DNA from: Anaerolineae bacterium
Lineage (GTDB): Bacteria > Chloroflexota > Anaerolineae > Promineifilales > Promineifilaceae
Direction: 5' to 3'
Length of the DNA: 64,000 nt
NCBI GenBank assembly: GCA_030425205.1
Contig: JAUIAP010000022.1
Location: 1 to 64,000 of the forward strand
The notes beneath the pieces were generated by a model. That model searched no databases. It worked only from the letters and a program-made list of their open reading frames with translations, and was not told where the DNA came from. Each line of letters begins with the position of its first letter. Within the stretch, counting starts at the first letter, position 1. The position numbers and the translations under genes are program-made. Below are positions 23,177-33,044 of the stretch, piece after piece.

Positions 23177-24418
23177 ATGTTCAATGCTTCAAAATTGTAT
23201 GCTGTCCTTGCTGCAAACATGCTCTTACGCTCTGCCATGACCGCCAGCGGCAGTAACGCCCTGATCGGTTTCTACCTCGCTGATCTCGCATTAGACGGTC
23301 ACAATGTGAATTCCGCCATCGTCGGCAACCTCAACGCAACCCACGACGCAATTGCCTTATTGTTTGCAATTCCATTTGGTATTTTGATCGACCGCTTTTC
23401 GCCGAGAGTTGTCTTGGTGACGGGCGCGATGTGTGGTGCGGCCGCGACACAGCTTTTCGGCTTAACGGGCATGATCGGCATCTTTTTTGTTGCGCGTGCG
23501 CTGGAAGGGTTAGGGACATCGGCAACGACGCCGGGCATCCTCGCCTATCTGACCGATGCAACAACCCCTGTGCCAGAAAAGCGGGGGCAGGTGATGAGCT
23601 GGTTTGAAATTTCGCTTTTCTTGGGGCTGGCAATTGGCAATTTAGTCAGTGGCCCACTTTGGGAGCGTCTTGGCACAAGTGCGTTTGGGCTCATTTCGGT
23701 CTTTTATGTGACGGCAGCCATCATCTTTTTGCGACGCGCTGAAACGGGCGCACAAATCGACCGCGCAGGTAGTCCACTTGTCGGTTTGCGCCAGACGTTT
23801 AGCAATAAGAATCTACTGCGCTTGGCTGTGCCGTGGTTGGTGTTTAACTCTGTTGTGGGTTTGTGGCTGTCACAGTTGGCGTTTCAATTAAATGGCCCCA
23901 TGCGAGCGGGGCAGTGGCTCGTCGGCCGATTAACCCCCTCGCAGACATCGGTCGTGCTTTTTCTCTATATCCTTACCTTCTCCGTCGGCGTGTGGTACTT
24001 TGGGCTGCAAATCGGCCGAATTCCGCGCACGCGCATTATGCGCACTGGCTTTTTGGCGATGTTTGGTGTGGTCACCTGTGTCTTTATGCTGAACAACAGC
24101 AGCGAATGGTCGCCAACGGCGCGTTTTTCCATCTTTCCCTTTTATGCCATTGCCGCTGGATTGCAAGGCGCATTCCCGCCCGCCGCCCTCTCCTTTCTGG
24201 CTGATGTGGCGGGTAGCTCGCAAGGACGCGGCTCTGCGATGGGGATTTATACGCTATTGCTCAGTCTCGGAAATATCAGCGGTGCACTGCTGGGAGGGCA
24301 GTTGGGTCATGCATTTGCGCTCAATGGATTGATTCTCGGCACGTTGCTTCTCGCGCTGATCGGACTATTCTCACTGCGCTTTTTACGTGAGAAACCGATC
24401 CCTGTGGTGATGGCGTAA
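23177..24418 (+). CDS. MFS transporter
   Basis: A 413-residue major facilitator protein with about twelve hydrophobic segments. The loop GILIDRFSPRVVLVTGAMCG (about 60-80) is the cytoplasmic G-x-x-x-D-R-x-G/S-x-R motif between helices 2 and 3, and ALEGLGTSATTPGILAYLTD holds the helix-4/5 signature. ATG 23177 is preceded by GGGAGACGG. It is an exporter-like member; the substrate cannot be told. It is divergent from the ECF sigma gene. Confidence 0.85.
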   Translation: MFNASKLYAVLAANMLLRSAMTASGSNALIGFYLADLALDGHNVNSAIVGNLNATHDAIALLFAIPFGILIDRFSPRVVLVTGAMCGAAATQLFGLTGMIGIFFVARALEGLGTSATTPGILAYLTDATTPVPEKRGQVMSWFEISLFLGLAIGNLVSGPLWERLGTSAFGLISVFYVTAAIIFLRRAETGAQIDRAGSPLVGLRQTFSNKNLLRLAVPWLVFNSVVGLWLSQLAFQLNGPMRAGQWLVGRLTPSQTSVVLFLYILTFSVGVWYFGLQIGRIPRTRIMRTGFLAMFGVVTCVFMLNNSSEWSPTARFSIFPFYAIAAGLQGAFPPAALSFLADVAGSSQGRGSAMGIYTLLLSLGNISGALLGGQLGHAFALNGLILGTLLLALIGLFSLRFLREKPIPVVMA

Positions 24419-24452
24419 GAAACGCGGCGTTCGTGTCAAGCACCACGCAATC

Positions 24453-27224
24453 TCATTCAAATTCGGCCGAACTCACAGCCAACACAACTTCCTCAAACGC
24501 CGCCCAACTTTCCTGCGGTGACTCCGCCCAAATCACGCGCTCCGCATCATCATAAGAGGTCAAAATCGCGCCGCGCATTGGCACACCATTGACAGCCGTA
24601 TAGTTAAAATCGGTTCGTAGCCAAGCATAGCCAGCCAGCGCAACCGCCTCTGATGGTTGGAATGTGACATCTTGCGCACCGTCTGTCGCAGTGTTGAGCC
24701 ATGCGTTGTTGAGATCGGCCGAACTTACTCTTACCCTTGCATCTGTTCGCACCGCCAAGAACGTTTGCGGCTGACTATCTTGCAAAATCCGTTTCCAGCC
24801 ACTGTCAAGCAGCTCATAGCGAAAATCCTTCGGCAACAAATAGGCGGGTGCATCGGCAAGCGTAGCGAATTGGATCGCCTCTGATCCAAAACCAGTTTCG
24901 CGGAACGCCCATCCAGCGATCAACTCATCCATTAACGCGAGCATCTCCGCCTCTCGCTCCGTCGGCATATCGAGGTCGACCGCGTATCCAACGTCGTCAT
25001 GTACGAAGGTGAGCAGCGTTCCCGTGCGCTGCCCGTCATCGGTGAGATAGCCATAGACAGTGCGCTGGGCAGGGACGTCAGCGACTGAAATCGTCTCTGT
25101 AAACAGTTGTGATACACCCATCCATTGATCGAAAACGCTTGTGCTGACAGCTTCGGCCGATAATGCCTCCGTCAATACCCCTTGCGCGTAGAGCTTGACT
25201 TGAAAGCTGACCGTCCCGCTCACATCATTTGTAAGTAGTAAGGTTGCGCCATAGTCTCGGTTGGACGGCGGAACCCAGTCGGCAGGATAGGGGAATTGAT
25301 ACCCGACGTAGGGATCGAGATAGGCGAGCGTCGATGTGGGAACGCCGCTGTTGTCGAGTGACAGGTCGATCAGACGGGTGCTTTGGTCGCCGCTGATCGA
25401 TTCGGCCGATATTCCCAAAAAGTACTCCCCATCGGGCAACGGTCGCCACGCATAGAGCAAGCTGTCGAGCGCAAGCGTTGGGCCATCTGTGCCAATAATT
25501 TGGTTATTGTCGTCAAGTGTGTAGCGAATCGGCCGAAATGTCGCCCCTGTAACGGGCGCAATCTCCGCAACCGCCCCGTTCATGCCACCCCAAATCCCGA
25601 CGCGCTGACCGCTGCTATGGTCAAATAGCATCGCTGCGGGCAACGCCTCCCCATCTGGTTCGATGTAGTAACCCTGCACGGCAAACTGATTGGTTTGCCC
25701 AGTCACGGGCCACATCACCACAAACAGCCCCTCTTCTCCATCTGTCAGATAAGTCGATTGACTGTCCCAGACGTAGAAATCACGGTGGATGCCGCTGCGC
25801 CAAGTCGCCATGCGTGTGCCGTCGGGCAGCTGTGTCGCCTCCGGTATAAGCGGTTGGTAGTCCAACAGCTCTCGCTCACCGTCGATCATTCGCCCCGCTA
25901 TGACCACAACCTCATCTATCTGTCGCCCAGTCATTTCAAAGCCGAAGTAGGCAGGATTGAGCGCATTGATCGTCCCTGAGGGGATGCTGGTTAAAGACAG
26001 TTCGGGCGCGGGAACCGCCAAATCATAAAATGCGGCAAGCAGATCGTCGGTCGTCGCATCGGCCGATTGATAGTGTGCCTCAAACGCTCCTGCGCGATTG
26101 GGAAAATACAGACCAATCCCGCTGGCAAATGCATTGGGATGACGTGCAATGACTGCCCGTTCGATTGCCGAGCCAAGTGTCGCGGCTGACGTTTGCAACT
26201 CGGCCGTCGTCAGTTGAGAAAGCAGCATGGCAAATCGGCCGAGATCGACCACCTCACCTTCCTGCCCAATCCCGGCGAGACGACTGCCCGCCAGCGCATC
26301 GCTCACATCATTCGCATAGCGTGGCATCTCGTTTGCCGTTAATTCGGCCATTACTCCCAAACTCTCGCTCTCCAGTGCATAGTTCGTCAATTCAACCGCC
26401 GCAATTTTGGCATTCGGTTGTGCATCGTATACGCCAGCATAGCTGTCCACGATCATGCGCGCCACATCTGCAGAACCGCTGGTTGGCGTTGCCGCTAACT
26501 GATCGAGCCATGTCGTATAGTGCCAGCCATTGCCCGGAACGAGACCGCTGGAGGCGATGCCAATTTCGGCCGAATCTTGCACCGCCGCAAAAACATCATG
26601 CTGTCCCATCAGGCAGGCATCAAATCCGATAAATGCCAACTGTTCGACCTCACCCGCCAACAATCCATCCTGCACGCCGCGCTGTAGCTGCACGAGTGAC
26701 AGTTGCGCCCCCGCTGCGCTTAAATCTGACCCCGTACCGCGCCAGCCCGCCCCATGTCCCCAGACGATTAAGCCGACGTGTTGCGCGGGATATGTTTCCA
26801 ATCCCCACGCGATAAAGTCGGTCAGGGTTTCGGCCGAACTCATATTTAACTCTCCCAACGCGGCGACTTCTTGCCAACTTTCTGAGCTTTTGACAAATCG
26901 CTTGACTTGCCAATCATCTTGATCATCGCTGACGCGATCTGACCGATCCAACTGCGCCACAACCTGTACCTCTGCACTCGTTTGTGCCGCCATCATCTCT
27001 TGCCAATCCGCCAATGCAAACGGCTCCAAATTATTATCTGCATCCATATACAGCAAAATCGTCCACATTGGCAGCGGTTCAGGCGTAGGCGTTGCCGTAT
27101 TTTGCGGCATGGGGGTGGCTGTTGGCGCGGGCGGCGTGTCTGTTGGCTGTGGCGTTGGAACAACCGTCCGACACCCCATCAAAATCAGAAAAGTGTAGAT
27201 CAAGAATGAGAGAGTACGATTCAT
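24453..27224 (-). CDS. Clostripain-like (C11) peptidase, lipoprotein
   Basis: A 923-residue protein exported as a lipoprotein: the hydrophobic start ends in LMGC (lipobox), followed by a Pro/Thr-rich stretch. The C11 domain covers about 45-400, with ILLYMDADNNLE at the start, the catalytic His in GLIVWGHGAGW (about 165) and the catalytic Cys in IGFDACLMG (about 205). C11 enzymes cut after Arg or Lys and mature by self-cleavage. The C-terminal 500 residues are strand-rich with no clear match. The gene carries nine TCGGCCGA octamers, about one every 300 bases. No close neighbour is co-directional. Confidence 0.85.
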   Translation of the reverse strand: MNRTLSFLIYTFLILMGCRTVVPTPQPTDTPPAPTATPMPQNTATPTPEPLPMWTILLYMDADNNLEPFALADWQEMMAAQTSAEVQVVAQLDRSDRVSDDQDDWQVKRFVKSSESWQEVAALGELNMSSAETLTDFIAWGLETYPAQHVGLIVWGHGAGWRGTGSDLSAAGAQLSLVQLQRGVQDGLLAGEVEQLAFIGFDACLMGQHDVFAAVQDSAEIGIASSGLVPGNGWHYTTWLDQLAATPTSGSADVARMIVDSYAGVYDAQPNAKIAAVELTNYALESESLGVMAELTANEMPRYANDVSDALAGSRLAGIGQEGEVVDLGRFAMLLSQLTTAELQTSAATLGSAIERAVIARHPNAFASGIGLYFPNRAGAFEAHYQSADATTDDLLAAFYDLAVPAPELSLTSIPSGTINALNPAYFGFEMTGRQIDEVVVIAGRMIDGERELLDYQPLIPEATQLPDGTRMATWRSGIHRDFYVWDSQSTYLTDGEEGLFVVMWPVTGQTNQFAVQGYYIEPDGEALPAAMLFDHSSGQRVGIWGGMNGAVAEIAPVTGATFRPIRYTLDDNNQIIGTDGPTLALDSLLYAWRPLPDGEYFLGISAESISGDQSTRLIDLSLDNSGVPTSTLAYLDPYVGYQFPYPADWVPPSNRDYGATLLLTNDVSGTVSFQVKLYAQGVLTEALSAEAVSTSVFDQWMGVSQLFTETISVADVPAQRTVYGYLTDDGQRTGTLLTFVHDDVGYAVDLDMPTEREAEMLALMDELIAGWAFRETGFGSEAIQFATLADAPAYLLPKDFRYELLDSGWKRILQDSQPQTFLAVRTDARVRVSSADLNNAWLNTATDGAQDVTFQPSEAVALAGYAWLRTDFNYTAVNGVPMRGAILTSYDDAERVIWAESPQESWAAFEEVVLAVSSAEFE

Positions 27225-27354
27225 AGCGGGATGCTAACCTACACAATTCTGAGTGGCAAGGGCGTTCACTGCAAATTCGCTGACGCTTATGGGTTCGTTT
27301 GGTACAATGGCACGACTGTCTTGCAGCATAAAACAGGGACAGAAAGACAATTAC

Positions 27355-28074
27355 ATGCAGACAACGCCAGAAAACCTCATTTCGGCATTCGGCCGAAATT
27401 TATACAACACGCTGCTTCCCGCATCGATGCGCCAACGGCTTGACAATGCACCGATCGTGCAGGGCATCCGCGAGAGTTTCAAGGACGAAGCGGCCGAAAT
27501 CCCCTACGTTTTGCTTGAGGAGCGACATATTGCTAATTTGCGTGTCGTTTTGAACCGTGATGCACTGTTGCAAGCGTTGCCAGAACAAGCGGTGGTGGCC
27601 GAAATTGGCGTCGCTTCTGGCGATTTTTCAAAACGTATCTTGCGGCACGCTAAACCCAGTCGCCTCCACCTGATCGACGCATGGGATGACGACCGCTATC
27701 ATAGCGGCTTGGAACAAGTTGTCACGGACAAGTTAGATGGCGAGATTGAAAGCGGACGTGTCTCCATTCATCGCGGCTATTCGACCACCGTGCTGACCAC
27801 CTTCCCCGATAACTACTTCGATTGGGTTTACCTCGACACCGATCATACCTACGAAACAACCCGCGATGAACTCAAACTTTTAAGCCAAAAAGTCAAACCC
27901 GGCGGAATCATTGCCGGACATGACTACATCACAGGTGATTGGAAAATGCGGAACCGTTATGGGGTGGTCGAGGCGGTCAATGAGTTTTGCGTCGAGAACA
28001 ATTGGGAACTCGTCTACACCACCTACGAAACCCATCGCCATCTCAGCTTCAGCATCCGCGAAATGGGCTACTGA
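27355..28074 (+). CDS. Class I SAM-dependent methyltransferase-like protein
   Basis: A 239-residue protein, taking ATG 27355 as start. VVAEIGVASGDFSKRIL (about 78-94) is the SAM-binding loop, LHLIDAWDDDRY follows with the acidic end of strand 2, and FDWVYLDTDHTYETTRDELKLLSQKVKPGGIIAGHDY is the Methyltransf_24 type core, seen in methyltransferases of sugars and secondary products. The acceptor is unknown. It stands alone, with a bidirectional terminator downstream. Confidence 0.8.
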   Translation: MQTTPENLISAFGRNLYNTLLPASMRQRLDNAPIVQGIRESFKDEAAEIPYVLLEERHIANLRVVLNRDALLQALPEQAVVAEIGVASGDFSKRILRHAKPSRLHLIDAWDDDRYHSGLEQVVTDKLDGEIESGRVSIHRGYSTTVLTTFPDNYFDWVYLDTDHTYETTRDELKLLSQKVKPGGIIAGHDYITGDWKMRNRYGVVEAVNEFCVENNWELVYTTYETHRHLSFSIREMGY

Positions 28075-28077
28075 AAA

Positions 28078-28094
28078 ACGCGCCTTGAGCGCGT
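28078..28094. repeat. Interspersed palindrome ACGCGC/GCGCGT
   Basis: ACGCGC-cttga-GCGCGT directly follows the methyltransferase stop. The same core with a TTGA loop recurs at 61191-61206. Confidence 0.6.
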
Positions 28095-28143
28095 CTAAAA
28101 ACAATAACGAGACATGACAAACTCATGCGTTATGTCTTAATCT

Positions 28144-28180
28144 AAAAAAGGGGTGCCATAAACAGTGGCACCCCTTTTTT
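28144..28180. terminator. Bidirectional rho-independent terminator
   Basis: AAAAAAGGGGTGCCA (28144-28158) pairs perfectly with TGGCACCCCTTTTTT (28166-28180). It ends the gene on the left (plus) and the protease gene on the right (minus). Confidence 0.92.
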
Positions 28181-28227
28181 GTTTGTACACCACGCCGTCA
28201 GCGCGGCGCAGAAAGCCCAAAGAGCCT

Positions 28228-29748
28228 TTATTCTTTCTGCATTCCGATTGGGTTGATCTGCGCCTTTTCCGGTGCGTTTGCGCCAATCCGCAAGCCACCT
28301 TCAACGATGACATCTTTATAGCCACGTGCGACGACGACAAGACTATACGCCGCCCCTTTTGGTAGCTGCGTTGGGAAGGTGAAGCTCCCATCGCGGGCCG
28401 TTCGCGCCGATGTAAATGCCATGCTCTTGTTTTGGACCTTGACAAAATCCATCACGCGCACATTGGGCTTGAGCGCAATCACAAGGGCATTGTTGATCCC
28501 GCGTCCACGTGTTGCATCGACAATCCGGCCGCCTACTTCGGTGTCACCATCTTGCACTTTTCGGCCGACGGTCACTTCCCCTTCCGCCGCAACCTGTCCT
28601 TTCACAGTAATGACTAAGTGATAGGTTCCATCGGGAATGCCGCGTGCGTTGGAAAGCGTTAAGACTTGCCGTCCGCTGCCCCCTGCTTCCCATTTGCCTG
28701 TCTGATCCATCACCTTATTACCATTGTGCGCCCAAACTTGTCCCCATTCCGTCCCTTTACGCAAGCCTGAGAACTCAAATGAGGCGTAAATTGACTTGAC
28801 GCCACTTGGCAAAATTTCTGATGCGTTGACCGGTCGGCCATCATTACGCACTCGACTGCTAAAGACCAGATTATCAATGTGTGCGCCCGTGTTTGCCTGT
28901 CTTGGCTGGGCAGGTTGAACCGTTTGCTGCGTCTTTTCAACTGGAGCCGTCGGAATTGAACTGCGCGACCCTGCTCCCGTCACCTTAACGCCTGCCTGTT
29001 TGAGCAGTGGTTTGGCGAGATTAACAGGTCGCAACCCGTTGATAAATCCGCCAATTGCCATCGGCGTGTCACGTTGGTCGACGCGTCCATCCCGATTGGT
29101 GTCTACAACAGGGCGGGCATCAACGGGCGTAACCCCATCGCCAGCGGCTGCTTGAGTTGGAATACCAATCAGATGCCCATGATTATCGATCGCGGTTCCG
29201 CCAGAGTTTCCACCAGCAATCGTAGCGTCTGTCTTGATCCATGCCCGCGCGTTGAGCTGTTTATGGCGCGTAAAGCCCGAGACGCTGCCGCTTGTAAATG
29301 TGACCGTCTCGCCACCGATGCCCGGATAGCCAAAGATGGCAAGTTCATCGGCGAGTTCTATTTTGCTCGAATCACCCAACTCGACAAAGGGTAGTGCGAG
29401 GCGACTGACCTTGCGCCCCTGCATATCGCTGACAATCTTGAGAACAGCGAGATCAAGCTCTGGTGATTGGGCGACAATTTCTGCCAGATAGGTCAGGGCA
29501 GGCGGCTCATCTGAGCGATCGGTGATGGCGATTGCCAGCGCGTTTGCTGGTGGGCTAGGCATCCCCATAGCACGTGGATTGGCGACATGGCAATTGGTTA
29601 AAATGATGCCACGTGAATCGACGATGGTGCCGCTGCCCGTCCATGCGGAGGACATACCGCCAAGAAACCCCTTCTTGAGCGCGACGATCTGCACAACCGA
29701 TTTTAGTGTATTGCGAATAATTTCTGGTGAGGCGTGAATTTCAGCCAT
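28228..29748 (-). CDS. HtrA-like serine protease with C-terminal Ig-like domains
   Basis: A 506-residue trypsin-fold protease. The triad is visible: His in GIILTNCHVANP (about 48-59), Asp in SPELDLAVLKI (about 95-105) and Ser in AGGNSGGTAIDNHG (about 172-186). No PDZ domain is seen; instead the C-terminal half holds strand-rich segments, including a carboxypeptidase-regulatory-like fold (GGRIVDATRGRGINNALVIAL, near 410). There is no signal peptide, so it may act in the cytoplasm or be exported by another route. GAGAG precedes ATG 29748. Confidence 0.85.
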   Translation of the reverse strand: MAEIHASPEIIRNTLKSVVQIVALKKGFLGGMSSAWTGSGTIVDSRGIILTNCHVANPRAMGMPSPPANALAIAITDRSDEPPALTYLAEIVAQSPELDLAVLKIVSDMQGRKVSRLALPFVELGDSSKIELADELAIFGYPGIGGETVTFTSGSVSGFTRHKQLNARAWIKTDATIAGGNSGGTAIDNHGHLIGIPTQAAAGDGVTPVDARPVVDTNRDGRVDQRDTPMAIGGFINGLRPVNLAKPLLKQAGVKVTGAGSRSSIPTAPVEKTQQTVQPAQPRQANTGAHIDNLVFSSRVRNDGRPVNASEILPSGVKSIYASFEFSGLRKGTEWGQVWAHNGNKVMDQTGKWEAGGSGRQVLTLSNARGIPDGTYHLVITVKGQVAAEGEVTVGRKVQDGDTEVGGRIVDATRGRGINNALVIALKPNVRVMDFVKVQNKSMAFTSARTARDGSFTFPTQLPKGAAYSLVVVARGYKDVIVEGGLRIGANAPEKAQINPIGMQKE

Positions 29749-29827
29749 TTGTTTTCTCTCTCGTGATCTACCATTCCCGTTTAACTAGGCATTCTTGAAC
29801 CGATGCGCTACAGGAATCTCAATCTAA

Positions 29828-30514
29828 CTACCAACTGTCCAATAACCCTTTCAAATCAACGTGCTTGGTGGTGACGGGGCGCGGTTTGATACGCTGTTGC
29901 CCAATGATTTTGACCACCTCTTGCAGTGCTTCATTAGCCTTTGTTTCGGGCAGTCCCGTCTGTTGGGCAAGCTGGTTCGCCATGCCACTGTTGCTAAAGC
30001 GGCTCTGTAGTGCGCTTCCGTCACCCATAATGTCGAGTAGATCATCGAGATCGAGAGAGTCATCTGTCGGTTGCGTGCGATAATCACCACCACCAACCGA
30101 CTGCGTTTGCTCTTTTTTGCCAAAGAACTTTTTCATCACCTGTGCCATAAAAAAGGCGACAATCGCCTGTGCAATTTGTGGGGAGATGTTGAGTCGTTCG
30201 GCGAGAATCTTGGCAATCGGGTTGATCGATGCGGATGAAGTCGGCCGACCACCCCCTAAGACCGCCCCAATTAGATCGGCCATCCCATTTTGATGTGGTT
30301 CACCTTGACTGGCGTTGCCACCGATCACAAGCCCGATCAGGTCTTCTACGCCTAACCCGCTCTTTTGCGGCGCAGGTTGCTGGCTCGATGTGCTGCCGCC
30401 ACCGAGAATCCCACCGAGTAGATCACGGATTGGATCGCTGGTTTCGGCCGATCTACTCTGTTGTTGTCCTGCCGCTTGGCTTGCTTCGAGAATTTGTCTA
30501 AGTATGTCTGACAT
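29828..30514 (-). CDS. Gly/Gln-rich DUF937-like protein
   Basis: A 228-residue soluble protein. The N-terminal 100 residues are low-complexity with repeated D/L-L-G-G-I/V-L-G-G-G modules (DLLGGILGGG, DLIGLVIGG, DLIGAVLGGG), followed by INPIAKILAERLNISPQIAQAIVAFFMAQVMKKFFG, which resembles DUF937/YidB-type helical repeats. The C-terminal helical part ends in VDLKGLLDSW. AAGGAA lies upstream of ATG 30514. It lies 79 bases upstream of the HtrA-like gene on the same strand, so both may be one operon. Role unknown. Confidence 0.5.
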   Translation of the reverse strand: MSDILRQILEASQAAGQQQSRSAETSDPIRDLLGGILGGGSTSSQQPAPQKSGLGVEDLIGLVIGGNASQGEPHQNGMADLIGAVLGGGRPTSSASINPIAKILAERLNISPQIAQAIVAFFMAQVMKKFFGKKEQTQSVGGGDYRTQPTDDSLDLDDLLDIMGDGSALQSRFSNSGMANQLAQQTGLPETKANEALQEVVKIIGQQRIKPRPVTTKHVDLKGLLDSW

Positions 30515-30660
30515 AGTTATACGGTTCCTTTTGTTGTGTTGCTACAACTTTATAGACAACAATTGTACGGGAAAGACACATTTTTCGTTAGTCACACTGT
30601 TCAATCTTTACTTTTGCTGCCGCATTGCGCAAGAAATCATTCTCTCAGCTCAAAAACCGT

Positions 30661-30666
30661 TACAAT
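30661..30666 (+). promoter_or_regulatory. GTTACAAT box next to a start codon
   Basis: TACAAT lies seven bases before ATG 30674. With a start site about seven bases after the -10 box, the mRNA would begin at or next to the ATG, so this transcript is probably leaderless. The same GTTACAAT string precedes genes at 36,701 and 40,117. Confidence 0.45.
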
Positions 30667-30673
30667 TGTTGCT

Positions 30674-31714
30674 ATGCAAGCTGCTTACTACGAACAATTC
30701 CAAGCGCAAATCACAATTGAAGATCTCGCTGATCCACATGTACCTGATGACGGTGTCGTCATTCGTGTCATGGCAAATGGCATTTGTCGCAGCGACTGGC
30801 ATGGTTGGATGGGACACGATGATGACATCCAACTGCCCCATGTGCCGGGCCATGAATGGGCGGGGATCATCGAAGAAGTTGGCAAAAACGTGCGTAATTG
30901 GCGGCGCGGCGACCGCGTGACAGCACCCTTTGTCTGTGGCTGTGGGGTATGCCGCGAATGCGTCAGCGGCCATCAGCACATCTGTGACAATCAATTTCAG
31001 CCCGGATTTACAGGATGGGGATCAATGGCGCAATACGTCGCGATTCGCTATGCAGATGATAATTTAGTGCGGTTGCCAGATCAATTGGGATTCGTCGAGG
31101 CAGCAAGTTTGGGCTGTCGCTTTGTGACCTCATTTCACGCCGTCGTACATCAAGGTCGCGCTAAAGCGGGGGAATTTGTCGTCGTTCATGGGTGTGGTGG
31201 TGTTGGCTTATCGGCCGTCATGATCGCGTCCGCCTTGGGCACTCAGGTCATTGCCGTGGATATTGACAATGAGAAGTTAGACTTTGCCCGCGAAATCGGC
31301 GCGACGCATACGATCAACGCCCGCCAGCACCCTAATGTCGTAAAAGAGATCCGTGAATTGACCAATGGGGGCGCGCACCTGTCGCTCGATGCGCTGGGCA
31401 GCACGGAAACGTGTCTCAACTCGATCAATGGCTTGCGGAAGCGGGGGCGGCATGTGCAGGTTGGGCTGATGGTGGCGGATGATGCGACCCCTGCTGTGCC
31501 GATGGGGTTGCTGCATGCGCGTGAGATCGAATTGCTCGGCGCACACGGGATGCAAGCGTGGCAATATCCGTCAATGTTGGCAATGATTGGGGCAGGGCGG
31601 TTGCGTCCTGAGAAGTTGATCAGTCAGCGGGTTGCGTTGCAAGAATCGGCCGAAATTCTGCAATCCCTCAACAGCTTCCCCAGCACAGGCATTATCGTCA
31701 TCGACCGCTTCTAA
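30674..31714 (+). CDS. Zinc-dependent alcohol dehydrogenase (MDR family)
   Basis: A 346-residue medium-chain dehydrogenase. The catalytic zinc site is C-R-S-D-W-H (about 36-41) with GHEWAGIIEEVG (about 58-69). Structural zinc ligands are in CGCGVCRECVSGHQHICDNQ (about 86-105). The cofactor loop VVHGCGGVGLSAVMIASALG (about 168-187) ends in AVDID, favouring NAD. Start ATG 30674 is preferred over an upstream frame because of the family's usual N-terminus. The substrate is unknown. An octamer TCGGCCGA lies near the end of the gene (about 31647). Confidence 0.88.
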   Translation: MQAAYYEQFQAQITIEDLADPHVPDDGVVIRVMANGICRSDWHGWMGHDDDIQLPHVPGHEWAGIIEEVGKNVRNWRRGDRVTAPFVCGCGVCRECVSGHQHICDNQFQPGFTGWGSMAQYVAIRYADDNLVRLPDQLGFVEAASLGCRFVTSFHAVVHQGRAKAGEFVVVHGCGGVGLSAVMIASALGTQVIAVDIDNEKLDFAREIGATHTINARQHPNVVKEIRELTNGGAHLSLDALGSTETCLNSINGLRKRGRHVQVGLMVADDATPAVPMGLLHAREIELLGAHGMQAWQYPSMLAMIGAGRLRPEKLISQRVALQESAEILQSLNSFPSTGIIVIDRF

Positions 31715-31717
31715 AAC

Positions 31718-31747
31718 AAAAAAGGCGCGTGACTCTCGCCACACGCC
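31718..31747 (-). terminator. Terminator of the ahcY gene
   Basis: On the minus strand GGCGTGTG pairs with CACGCGCC (one mismatch) across an eight-base loop and is followed by TTTTTTG. Confidence 0.85.
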
Positions 31748-31787
31748 TCTTCCGTTTTACTTTTTACTGCAAACTGTCAACCGGAAC

Positions 31788-33044
31788 TCACGTCCCATGT
31801 TGCCAAGAGTTCAAGTACTCCGTCTGCTGGTCGGTCAACACGTCGATGTTGATTCCCATCGCATTTAGCTTATAGCTGGCGATGCGCTGGTCAACTTCCT
31901 GTGGCACAACATAGACCTTGTTCTCCAACGTTTCACGGTTGTCGATCAGGTACTTTGCGGCCAATGCCTGACCTGAGAAGCTCATGTCCATCACGCTGGC
32001 TGGATGACCCTCAGCCGCAGCCAAGTTGATCAACCGGCCTTCACCCAAAATGTTGATCTTGCGACCATCTTTCATCGTGTACTGGTCAACAAATGGACGC
32101 ACACGTGCATGTTCAACAGCCATTTCAGCGAGTGACGGAATGTTGATTTCGACGTTGAAGTGACCACTGTTGCAGACCAACGCACCGCCTTTCATCGTTT
32201 CAAAGTGGTGTTTGTCGATCACGTTGATGTCGCCAGTTGCGGTGACGAAGATGTCGCCGATTGGAGCCGCTTGCGCCATAGGCATGACGCGGAAGCCGTC
32301 CATAACCGCCTCAAGTGCTTTCAATGGGTCGATCTCGGTGACGATGACGCTACCGCCCAAACCAGCCGCCCGCATCGCAATCCCGCGTGAGCACCAGCCG
32401 TAGCCGGCGACAACAACCGTCTTGCCCGCAATCAGGTAGTTGGTTGCACGGATGATACCGTCCATCGTCGATTGGCCCGTGCCATAGCGATTGTCAAAGA
32501 GGTGCTTTGTCAATGCATCGTTGGCAGCAATAACGGGGAATTTGAGTGCGCCATCGGCCGCCATCGCTTTCAAGCGAATGACCCCCGTCGTCGTCTCTTC
32601 GGTCCCACCAATCATGTCCGCCAACTGGTGGGGACGCTCTTTGTGCAACGTGCTGACCAAATCCGCACCGTCATCCATGATGATGTGTGGCTTGTGATCA
32701 AGTACAGCGTTGAGGTGATTGTAGTACGTCTCGTCGTCCTCACCTTTGATGGCGTACACAGGGATTTCGTTGTGTGCAACGAGTGATGCGGCAACATCAT
32801 CCTGTGTCGAAAGCGGATTGCTGGCACAAATAACAATGTCCGCACCACCAGATTGCAATGCTTTCATCAAATTTGCCGTTTCCGTTGTCACGTGCATGCA
32901 CGCGCCCAAACGCAATCCAGCGAGGGGTTTATCGTTGCTAAACTCCTCATGTACACTTGCCAACACAGGCATTTCCTGTGCAGCCCAGTCCATGCGGTGA
33001 CGACCGCCGACTGCTTGGTCTATATCTCGAATATGAAAATCCAT
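31788..33044 (-). CDS. ahcY: Adenosylhomocysteinase
   Basis: A 418-residue S-adenosylhomocysteine hydrolase, which splits SAH into adenosine and homocysteine. LRLGACMHVTTETANLMKALQSGGADIVICASNPLSTQDDVA (about 45-88) is the substrate-binding segment, and the NAD loop VVAGYGWCSRGIAMRAAGLGGSVIVTEIDP is near residue 210. The sequence is of the short archaeal/thermophile-like type (no ~40-residue insert). GGAG lies nine bases before ATG 33044. An adenosine-kinase-like gene lies just upstream on the same strand, so adenosine is recycled. The leader (33045-33195) can fold. Confidence 0.95.
   Translation of the reverse strand: MDFHIRDIDQAVGGRHRMDWAAQEMPVLASVHEEFSNDKPLAGLRLGACMHVTTETANLMKALQSGGADIVICASNPLSTQDDVAASLVAHNEIPVYAIKGEDDETYYNHLNAVLDHKPHIIMDDGADLVSTLHKERPHQLADMIGGTEETTTGVIRLKAMAADGALKFPVIAANDALTKHLFDNRYGTGQSTMDGIIRATNYLIAGKTVVVAGYGWCSRGIAMRAAGLGGSVIVTEIDPLKALEAVMDGFRVMPMAQAAPIGDIFVTATGDINVIDKHHFETMKGGALVCNSGHFNVEINIPSLAEMAVEHARVRPFVDQYTMKDGRKINILGEGRLINLAAAEGHPASVMDMSFSGQALAAKYLIDNRETLENKVYVVPQEVDQRIASYKLNAMGINIDVLTDQQTEYLNSWQHGT

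Noticed and set aside
24657..27209. Several plus-strand frames opposite the clostripain-like gene
   Set aside because: Low-complexity, Arg/Pro/Ser-rich products with no features; the minus-strand gene explains the region.
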